Source: Bacillus sp. EB600 (GTDB lineage: Bacteria > Bacillota > Bacilli > Bacillales > Cytobacillaceae). Taken from it: DNA of 64,000 nt. This document shows, piece after piece, positions 50,960 to 58,024 of this stretch; position 1 is the stretch's first letter; each line of letters opens with the position of its first letter. The position numbers and the translations under genes are program-made. Below the pieces are notes generated by a model. The model searched no databases. It was given only the letters and a program-made list of their open reading frames with translations, and was not told the DNA's origin. The stretch lies in contig NZ_JAEVLT010000011.1 in assembly GCF_024494385.1 (NCBI RefSeq), forward strand, positions 1-64,000. The letters are read 5' to 3'.

Positions 50960-51443
50960 GCAGTCGAAAAGAGAAATAAACACATTATATGAGTCCAGGA
51001 TTTTTGATATGAACTTTAGGGGGACATCAAATAATCTCTCATCTGTGAAAATATTTACAAACAAAAACAGCTTTCAGATCGAAAAGCAAATCAGCTTTGA
51101 CTCAGAAGACAAACAAATCAGCAGTCTTGAATATTTCGCAGGATCCGTTTTAAGCAGCATCATCCTGACGCTTTTAGAGCAGTCGAAAAAAAGGGGTCCA
51201 ATGATTGAAGAAATTGAAGGGGTTTTGAACCTTTCACTGGAAAACCCTCTATCCTTGGTTGGTGTAAAAGGGTATGATGAAGAACCGTTTATCAGCAAAA
51301 TAACCTTAACCGTTTTTTTATTTGTTGATCTTGAGGACAATGATTTTGATGATTTTTGCGTCAATGCGCTTAATAATTCTCCTATTTACAATACGTTAAA
51401 AAGATCAATGGAACTTGAGGTCAAATTTAAAAGGCTTGTATAG
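50952..51443 (+). CDS. OsmC-like protein lacking both redox cysteines
   Basis: A 163-aa protein whose residues 50-160 resemble the OsmC/Ohr fold: SLEYFAGSVLSSIILTLLEQ for the long helix, then FISKITLTVFLFVD, and NSPIYNTLKRSMELEVKF where the family has a CP-x-xNTL motif. Both positions that hold peroxidatic and resolving Cys are Ser here, and only one Cys (in DFCVNALN) is left. Peroxidase chemistry is therefore unlikely. The 8-base overlap with the MetE-like gene implies coupled synthesis. The family call is by eye. Confidence 0.55.
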   Translation: MNKQSKREINTLYESRIFDMNFRGTSNNLSSVKIFTNKNSFQIEKQISFDSEDKQISSLEYFAGSVLSSIILTLLEQSKKRGPMIEEIEGVLNLSLENPLSLVGVKGYDEEPFISKITLTVFLFVDLEDNDFDDFCVNALNNSPIYNTLKRSMELEVKFKRLV

Positions 51444-51582
51444 GTGCCATATTCAACATATACACAATATGCGATACCACAATACCATAGACATACCCAA
51501 AAATCTTAGTTTAATTCAACAATATTCTTATTCATTGCTTTATGTTGATTATGGAAAATAAACCTCATTTAGACCCATCACG

Positions 51583-51601
51583 GTGAACCGTACCATAAAT
51601 A
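51583..51601 (+). repeat. rlmH 3'-end att-like repeat, copy 2
   Basis: GTGAACCGTACCATAAATA; in frame it still reads GEPYHK-stop (GGT GAA CCG TAC CAT AAA TAG). Just upstream, AACCTCATTTA (51561-51571) is the reverse complement of the TAAATGAGGTT that follows copy 1. Confidence 0.8.
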
Positions 51602-51650
51602 GAGGCCGTTTTTTTGAATAAGTTATAAATACCCGGAAAAGGTTTCATGA

Positions 51651-51840
51651 ATGAAGGACATTATGCGGTTAAAAGAGATAATTTTGTCCTTCATAGAAGG
51701 GGTGAAGGACATTTTCTAGGTTCAGAGGGGTATTTTTGTCCTTCATTGAACGGATGAAGGACATTATGCGGGTTCGGAGAGGTGATTTCGTCCTTCATAA
51801 GGCAGATGAAGGAGATTTTGCTCGCTTCGAGAGAGGGTTT
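51651..51840. repeat. 52-bp tandem hairpin repeats, 3.7 copies
   Basis: Units start at 51651, 51702, 51754 and 51806. Each opens with RTGAAGGACATT and, in the first three, closes with GTCCTTCAT about 30 bp later, so each unit can fold with TGAAGGAC/GTCCTTCA arms. The last copy is truncated. The stretch 51444-51650 otherwise holds only att copy 2. Confidence 0.75.
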
Positions 51841-51857
51841 ATCAATAAGATTTATAT

Positions 51858-52100
51858 CTAAGTTTTAGAACATGGATTTTGGTCAGGGGAATCAATAAAG
51901 TCAATAATTTCTCTAATATCTTTTATCCTAAGTACTTCTGCAATTCGCTCAATATGATTGGAACTAATTATTTGCCTCTTGTTGTTGGCCAACTCCCATA
52001 GCGTGGCGTACTCAATACCTGATAGATTGGATAAGTCCTCAAGTGAGATCTGATTCTTTTTAATCAGTTCTTTAATTTTAACAACGGTTTTTTTACTCAT
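51858..52100 (-). CDS. XRE-type helix-turn-helix protein
   Basis: An 80-aa single-domain regulator. The helix-turn-helix occupies residues 10-70, with SLEDLSNLSGIEYATLWELANNK and IERIAEVLRIKDIREII. The ATG at 52100 has AAAGGA 8 nt upstream. The neighbouring DNA holds toxin-antitoxin debris, so it could be an orphan antitoxin-type regulator. Target unknown. Confidence 0.75.
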   Translation of the reverse strand: MSKKTVVKIKELIKKNQISLEDLSNLSGIEYATLWELANNKRQIISSNHIERIAEVLRIKDIREIIDFIDSPDQNPCSKT

Positions 52101-52228
52101 TATAGTCATCCTTTGTTTTCATGACAGTTTATTAATTATAATACAAAAATATCATTTTAAAATAGAAAAAAGTGGTACGCTTATACGTAACGACAACAGA
52201 TTAAAGAATATTTTGGATGCCCTGTATT

Positions 52229-52402
52229 TTAAGAACAACAAATGGATTTATCCGTAGGTATTCTTGCTGCGAGAAGTGAAATCTTCCCTTGAATTCTTTT
52301 AACTAAATCCTTTTTATATTCTTTTGTTTCAACTGAAGTGAAATGCTGACTTTGAATATTATTAAATCCTTCCAAGGCCTGTTTAGTCCACTTTATTTTC
52401 AT
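52229..52402 (-). pseudogene. RelE/ParE-like toxin remnant
   Basis: A 57-codon frame starting MKIKWTKQALEGFNNIQSQH and containing KDLVKRIQGKISLLAARIP, then running into an early stop. The start resembles RelE/ParE toxins (typically about 90-100 aa), so the C-terminal half is missing. Its ATG directly follows the stop codon of an upstream antitoxin-like frame, the usual pair layout. Confidence 0.5.
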
Positions 52403-52600
52403 TTATAGCTCACCTTGCTCAATCATCTCTAAAATTTCATCAGTAGAAAAAACTTTGCATTCTGCAATGTCCCCTTTTGTATATAATAATTTTTGCTTTA
52501 ACTCCGGGTCAAGTTCAACATCTTCTACTCCTGTTGTTTCCGGCTCTGCGCTTAATAAACGCAACTCCTTTTCTACTATTTCCGATTGGATGTTGTGCTT
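52403..52600 (-). pseudogene. Antitoxin-like remnant
   Basis: A minus-strand frame ending KVFSTDEILEMIEQGEL-stop, immediately before the toxin-like ATG. It can be followed back through ELRLLSAEPETTGVEDVELD to about 52600, where a stop precedes it and no start codon is available. It is therefore cut at its 5' end, at the junction with the protease fragment. Confidence 0.5.
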
Positions 52601-52702
52601 TTGGATACAGGATGTTCAACCACAATCTTTGATACGGATGAAGTTGAAGAAGTAGAACTTATCATAGACCGTAAACTTCTTCATTTTAATCATTTCATAT
52701 AA
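52586..52702 (+). pseudogene. Retropepsin-like aspartic protease fragment
   Basis: A plus-strand frame reads LDVVLLDTGCSTTIFDTDEV and ends at TAA 52702. DTGCSTT is the active-site motif of retropepsin-like proteases. Both ends are missing: the front abuts the inverted antitoxin remnant and the rear leaves the family pattern after about 25 residues. The following 52703-52917 region holds no gene that I can see. Confidence 0.55.
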
Positions 52703-52917
52703 ACAAACAAGAGCAATCTTATTGAAGAAAAACGTCTGTTTTCCTTAAAAGGAGATTGCTGCCATTTTATTTTTTCTCAGTTTTTTGATTCATTCATGTG
52801 CTTTTGTAGCTAGATTGGTTAAAGATTTTTATAATAGTCAACATGCTAACAATAAAAGAAGCTAACAACCTATATGTGGTCGTTAACTTCTTTTTCACTT
52901 TTAATGGACTGGTGTTC

Positions 52918-54102
52918 TTATGATTCGCAATAGCCGCAGACAACTTGTCCAACTGCTTTTGCGGCCACTAAAAGAGCATCTTCATCAATGTCAAATTTTG
53001 GATGATGATTAAAATAGACATTTTCTACTCCTTTTGGCCTACATCCAATGTAAAAGAAACACCCAGGAATTTTTTCAAGATAATAGGCAAAGTCTTCTGA
53101 TCCAGAGTTCATTGGTCCTTCATAGATTTCCTTAATATCTTGATCGTCTATATTTTCAATAAAGGATGTAGCAGCTGCTGTTATTGTTGGATCATTGTAT
53201 AATGGCGGATAATCTGCAGTATATGTCAACTCACAGCTAACCCCAAACTCCGCTTCAATCCCTTTTACAATGCGGTGAACTTCTTTTTCAATCAATTGTT
53301 GTGTTTCACCTGTCATGTAGCGTACATCACCTTCAAGTTCAACGCTATCTTTAATGACATTGAAAGTCCCTTTTCCGTCGAAAGAACCAATCGTGACAAC
53401 CCCAACATCAAATGGATTTAATCGACGGCTAATAATCGTTTGAATAGCTGTTACAAAATGTGCTCCAGCAACAATTGAATCATTTGCCATATGAGGAGAA
53501 GAGCCATGGCCGCCAACCCCTTGAATCTTCAGTTTGAAATAGGTTCTACCAGCCATCGCATATCCACTGCGGAATCCAATAGATCCTGCTGGCTTATTAG
53601 GGAATAAATGAATGCCAAAAATAGCATCTAGGTCGTCTAATAGACCAGATTCCACCATTCCTTTTGCTCCACCTGGAGGTGCTTCCTCTGCATGCTGATG
53701 AATAATTTTAATCGTCCCGGCAATCTCAGCTTTTAATTGGATCAGACAGTCAGCAAGAACTAAAAGGTAAGCGGTATGTCCATCATGTCCGCACGCATGC
53801 ATAACACCTTCATTTTTTGATTTAAAAGGTACATCCGTTTCTTCCAAAATGGGCAGTGCATCAAAATCTGCACGGAATCCGATTGTTTTTCCCGGTTTTC
53901 CTCCTTTAATGGTTACGATCATTCCATAGCCATTTCCAACATTTCTTTGAACCTCTACATCCTTTCCACGATAGAAATCAGCAATGAATTGAGCCGTTTT
54001 TTCTTCATGAAAAGATAACTCAGGATTTTCATGTAAATAACGGCGAATTTCGATAATTTCATCTTTACGGGATTCTAACATTTCCATTAATTGATTCTTC
54101 AT
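52918..54102 (-). CDS. M20 family amidohydrolase (N-acyl amino acid/peptide)
   Basis: A 394-aa metal-dependent amidohydrolase of the M20D group (hippurate hydrolase, YxeP, IAA-amino acid hydrolase). Metal-binding residues are seen in HACGHDGHTAYLL, HQHAEEAPPGG and the C-terminal HHPKFDID. The central dimerisation domain includes GVGGHGSSPHMANDSI. The substrate is an N-acylated amino acid or similar amide. The ATG at 54102 has AAGGAG 8 nt upstream; the frame extends further into the MFS gene end. It is downstream of, and likely co-transcribed with, the MFS gene. Confidence 0.92.
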   Translation of the reverse strand: MKNQLMEMLESRKDEIIEIRRYLHENPELSFHEEKTAQFIADFYRGKDVEVQRNVGNGYGMIVTIKGGKPGKTIGFRADFDALPILEETDVPFKSKNEGVMHACGHDGHTAYLLVLADCLIQLKAEIAGTIKIIHQHAEEAPPGGAKGMVESGLLDDLDAIFGIHLFPNKPAGSIGFRSGYAMAGRTYFKLKIQGVGGHGSSPHMANDSIVAGAHFVTAIQTIISRRLNPFDVGVVTIGSFDGKGTFNVIKDSVELEGDVRYMTGETQQLIEKEVHRIVKGIEAEFGVSCELTYTADYPPLYNDPTITAAATSFIENIDDQDIKEIYEGPMNSGSEDFAYYLEKIPGCFFYIGCRPKGVENVYFNHHPKFDIDEDALLVAAKAVGQVVCGYCES

Positions 54103-54142
54103 GTTACTATCTCCTTTTCGACTTAATTCGATCAGAGTGCGT

Positions 54143-55402
54143 CTATGCAACACTTTTTACATCACTTGAATATTTCTTTCTAGAAATGGAATAGGATAAC
54201 AAAATACATACCATGGATAGTAAAGCGGTAACGGTTAATCCAATCCATGCCCATGTATATGAACCCATAACATCATATACTGCCCCAGTAATTACTCCAC
54301 CTAAGGCCATGCCTACCTGAAAAGCGCTATTTGTTATTCCCATCATTACCCCCGAATTGTTAGTCCCGAATATATGACTAGCAAAAAGAGGAATTGAAAC
54401 ACTTGCAACAGCATTTCCAAGTGCAAAGAAAAGGGCCATAATGATTAGAAGGGATTTATGTTGTCCAAATAATAAAAGGATAAAGGATATCGATATAGCT
54501 AAGTAGCCGATTGCTCCAGATTTAATAATACCAAGTTTATCACTAAGCCATCCAAGAATTAATTTACCGAAAATCCCTAATAAAGAATATATCGAAACAA
54601 TTGTAGCAGCGTAAGCCATTCCATGCATGTCACTGACATATGGATTTATTTGTTGCAGAGAACCAGTTGTAAATAAACCAATGGTAAAGATTCCAACCAG
54701 ATAGATGTAGAAAAATGGTTTTTTCTTTGCTTCAGCTGGGGTAATGTCTACCTCTATTTCAGCCTTTGGATTTTCGGATTGATCAACTTCATCTGCTCCA
54801 TAGGGATTTAAACCAATCTCTTCAGGAGTTTTCTTCATGATAAACAATGCAATAGGTAGCCCTACAATTAAGATAACAAGTCCCATAATAAAATAGGTTT
54901 GTCTCCATCCATAGTTCATAATGAGATTTGCGATTATAGGGCTCAATATGAAACCGCCTAAACCAATACCAGAAATTGCGATACTCATTGCTAATCCTCT
55001 ACTTTTTTTAAACCAATTAACAATAATGATCTGTGTAGATAGGTTTCCACAGAATGCGAAGGATAGACCAAGAAAGGCTGCTGAAATATACAAGTGATAT
55101 ACGGATTGAGCTAATCCATAGGACATATAGGAAAGAGCAAACACACTAATACTTATGGATAAGATCAATTTCACATTATATTTTTGAACCATTTTTCCTA
55201 CAACTGGAGATAATAGAATACCGCATGCAGCAATGACAGTAGTCGTTAATGTAAAGGCACTTCGCGGAATATGGAATTCCTTTGTTATAGGAATCATATA
55301 GAGACTAACTAATGCACTTGTAAATGGAACTGTTATAGTTATTAATAAAAGACCCGCTAAAACAACCCACCATCCATAAAATATTCCTTTTCTACCTGGC
55401 AT
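54143..55402 (-). CDS. Major facilitator transporter, OFA-like
   Basis: A 419-aa transporter with 12 hydrophobic segments, beginning GIFYGWWVVLAGLLLITITV, a start typical of the oxalate/formate antiporter and monocarboxylate group. An acidic cytoplasmic loop (NPKAEIEVDITPAEAKKK) separates the two halves. The next gene is an M20 amidohydrolase, so it probably imports the acylated substrate or exports its acid. TAGGAGG precedes the ATG. Two cre-like sites lie upstream. Confidence 0.9.
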   Translation of the reverse strand: MPGRKGIFYGWWVVLAGLLLITITVPFTSALVSLYMIPITKEFHIPRSAFTLTTTVIAACGILLSPVVGKMVQKYNVKLILSISISVFALSYMSYGLAQSVYHLYISAAFLGLSFAFCGNLSTQIIIVNWFKKSRGLAMSIAISGIGLGGFILSPIIANLIMNYGWRQTYFIMGLVILIVGLPIALFIMKKTPEEIGLNPYGADEVDQSENPKAEIEVDITPAEAKKKPFFYIYLVGIFTIGLFTTGSLQQINPYVSDMHGMAYAATIVSIYSLLGIFGKLILGWLSDKLGIIKSGAIGYLAISISFILLLFGQHKSLLIIMALFFALGNAVASVSIPLFASHIFGTNNSGVMMGITNSAFQVGMALGGVITGAVYDVMGSYTWAWIGLTVTALLSMVCILLSYSISRKKYSSDVKSVA

Positions 55403-55431
55403 ACTAGCTCCTCCTATTTATTAAAACGTGT

Positions 55432-55564
55432 GGTAATCGCTTACATTTTAAGTTAGTATCTCATTAAATTCTGTTCATAAATCCATCTTGTAGTACTAAA
55501 ATACAAGGTAATTAATATTCAGCTGAACTATAAATATATTGTACTCAATTTGATAGCGCTTACG
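55432..55564. promoter_or_regulatory. Two cre-like CcpA sites upstream of the MFS-M20 genes
   Basis: GGTAATCGCTTACA (55432-55445) and TGATAGCGCTTACG (55551-55564) each match the cre consensus TGWNANCGNTNNCA at 13 of 14 positions. They lie in the pucR-MFS gap, and suggest carbon catabolite repression. Confidence 0.5.
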
Positions 55565-55668
55565 TAATGTTAAAACTTTTAATATTTAATCGATAAAATG
55601 AAATTTTTTTCACAAAACAGTATACTACAAAAATGAGATAGTCTTTTTTGGGAGGCAGGTTCCACAAA

Positions 55669-57294
55669 TCAGTTAAACAGCTTGAGTAAAATTTCTAACT
55701 TTAATCGATTTAATGGATCCTCTAAATCTAAATGAATTCTATCCTTAATACTCTCTATTCTCTTTCTTACCGTATTGATATGAATATAAAGTTTCTTTGC
55801 AGTATGGCTATAGTTCATTTTGCAATCAAGATATACTTTCAAGGTTTCCACTAACTCCATGCTATCCTCCTGATTAAATATCTCCTTCAAATCCTTAAGC
55901 ATAATTTCGATTTCATCCTCTTGAATCTCCATCCATGCAAAAACCCCTAAATCTGAGTAAACAAGGTAATTGTTGTTAGGAAATAGAATTTTACCATTAG
56001 ATATAGTCTTTTCACATCTTGAATAGTTTCTTTTAATTTCAAATATTGTATCGCTTATATCAGAAATCCCAAACCAAAGACTTATATTTTCTACTTTTTT
56101 TTCTAATCTTACGCATAGTTTCTTGAAGTACTCTTTAATTAGTTCTAAGTTTTTTTCAGAAGAAAGGGATTTATCTTCTGGAACAAGAAAAATAAAGCTA
56201 TTTTCATTAACGATAGCCGCCATTCTGATACCTGAGTAATGAATACTTGTATAGAATGTATTCTTCACGATATCTTTATAACTTGATAGTTGTATCTCTC
56301 TGTTATTTTGCGTCATTAAAATAAAATAATAACTCTGACCTATATCTATATTTAATTCTCCGGCACGCTTAGCGATCAATTCATTATTTGACAGGTTCCC
56401 TGATAAGGAATCCGCAATAAACTTTTCAAAGCCTGCGTCCCCAATATTCTGTGCCATTAGCATTTGTTCATATAGCGATTGAAGTAATACAAACCCAATC
56501 CGTAAAGCAAATTGGTCAAAATAGTCTATAAGACCTGTAGCTTCAACCACTACAAAGTATGCCTTTATCTTGTCACCAACTGTAATCGGGACTGTAATCC
56601 AACTATATGGTCTGTCATACTTTTCATCAAAGAATCGAATTCGAACCATGCCAAGATTATTACAGAGCATTTCCTTCTTGTAATCAAATGAAGGCTGCCA
56701 AAAGTCCTCCATTTCAAGATGACCAGATAGCTTTTGAAAAGCTGGAGAACTATAATAGGCTTTTTCATTATGTAAATCATACAACATGGCAGGAAAGTTC
56801 ATTTGTTTTTCGATCTGGGATAGTATTTTATAGATTTTTCTCACCTGATAGGACAGGTTAGAATAGTTGTAAGGATTAATATTTCTTATATTGAATTGTC
56901 TAATGCTTCTATTCATAACAAGAACATTTAGTTGATTCATGATCTCCATCCAAGAATACTCAAATGGAATACTGATTAGGGGTATATTATATTCATTAAA
57001 GGCTTCTAAGACATGATTTGGAATGCGATTTATGTATCTTCCTAATTTAATACCTGCAGCTGATACTTTTTTCAAATCACCTGATTCGATTATCTTTTCG
57101 ATTAAACCTGGATTTTTATAAAATACATAACCCGTTGATATCAGCCATTCTCGACCGTGATGCCATCCAAAACCATCTGGAGCGTCCATTGTGGCTAAAC
57201 CTTGAATTTGATTGTCAAGCCCTCCGTGACCTGCTAGTAGTTCGAAACCTTTGAAGAATTCCGAATTAAGCATATCTCTAACACAAATACCCAT
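55669..57294 (-). CDS. PucR family transcriptional regulator
   Basis: A 541-aa regulator with an N-terminal PucR (purine catabolism) domain (GICVRDMLNSEFFKGFELL...GREWLISTGYVF), a central GGDEF-like/CdaR region and a C-terminal helix-turn-helix (NYSHTAKKLYIHINTVRKRI). PucR-type proteins activate catabolic genes in response to a small ligand. It is on the same strand and immediately upstream of the MFS-M20 pair, so it is the likely local regulator. Confidence 0.92.
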   Translation of the reverse strand: MGICVRDMLNSEFFKGFELLAGHGGLDNQIQGLATMDAPDGFGWHHGREWLISTGYVFYKNPGLIEKIIESGDLKKVSAAGIKLGRYINRIPNHVLEAFNEYNIPLISIPFEYSWMEIMNQLNVLVMNRSIRQFNIRNINPYNYSNLSYQVRKIYKILSQIEKQMNFPAMLYDLHNEKAYYSSPAFQKLSGHLEMEDFWQPSFDYKKEMLCNNLGMVRIRFFDEKYDRPYSWITVPITVGDKIKAYFVVVEATGLIDYFDQFALRIGFVLLQSLYEQMLMAQNIGDAGFEKFIADSLSGNLSNNELIAKRAGELNIDIGQSYYFILMTQNNREIQLSSYKDIVKNTFYTSIHYSGIRMAAIVNENSFIFLVPEDKSLSSEKNLELIKEYFKKLCVRLEKKVENISLWFGISDISDTIFEIKRNYSRCEKTISNGKILFPNNNYLVYSDLGVFAWMEIQEDEIEIMLKDLKEIFNQEDSMELVETLKVYLDCKMNYSHTAKKLYIHINTVRKRIESIKDRIHLDLEDPLNRLKLEILLKLFN

Positions 57295-57560
57295 GATTTC
57301 AACTTCTTTCTTTATAAAATCTATTAGTTATTTTTTAATCAATATCAAGACATAGTATAAGAATGAATAAAACTAAATCTAGGAATTATGATTAGTGTAT
57401 GATAATGACCAAAAATATTATCATTTATTGTTGACTTATTATTTGGATTTAAAGGGAGGCTTGCTGGAGTGCATCATACAGTAGAACTGGAGATAACAAA
57501 CTTAGTGAAGCCCTAAGTAGTACTGTGCTTAGAAAATTACGATGCGGAAGTATTCATGGT

Positions 57561-57815
57561 TTAAATATAAAGACCAACCGTTTCTGGCATTGCCGCATTC
57601 GTTCCAAAGATTGCAGCTGCCATCATGCAGACACCAGTCGTAGAAAAATAATGATAAAAAGTACCGACAGAAACTCCCGCATTTCCGCAAGTCTCCTCGA
57701 TTGTAATATTCTGAAAGTCCTTTTCTTTTAACAATTCAATTGCTTTTTCGTATATTTCGCTTTTTTTATGAATGGCTTGCAATTGCCGTTTTGTTAACAC
57801 TTTTTCCTTCGTCAA
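57561..57815 (-). pseudogene. Truncated TetR regulator
   Basis: The frame begins with a normal TetR DNA-binding domain (IYEKAIELLKEKDFQNITIEE, AGVSVGTFYHYF). It then changes after residue 57 to STTGVCMMAAAIFGTNAAMP, which does not fit TetR, and stops at 84 residues. The ligand-binding domain is absent. The start codon is TTG. The flanking 57295-57560 sequence holds only a very short plus-strand frame. Confidence 0.65.
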
Positions 57816-58024
57816 AGACTCTCCAGACTATTTGATAAATTTATTTAAATTATTAGGCAAAAAAATACCCATGTCAAATTAGCATAAAGAGTTCATAAAA
57901 TGATTAAAGTTAGTGAAATAATTCACAAATTATCCACTGATTTTTAGTTTAGACGAGAATATAATGAACTCATTCACCGAATCCATTCAGTGAGATTTTT
58001 GATAAAAATTTGGAGGAATGGGTA

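Noticed and set aside
51651..51840. Possible CRISPR array
   Set aside because: Units are contiguous 52-bp repeats with internal inverted arms and no unique spacers of constant length; no cas gene is nearby.
57465..57516. Very short plus-strand frame starting GTGCATCATACAG after GGAGG-like sequence
   Set aside because: It has fewer than 20 codons with no family resemblance; probably remnant sequence.
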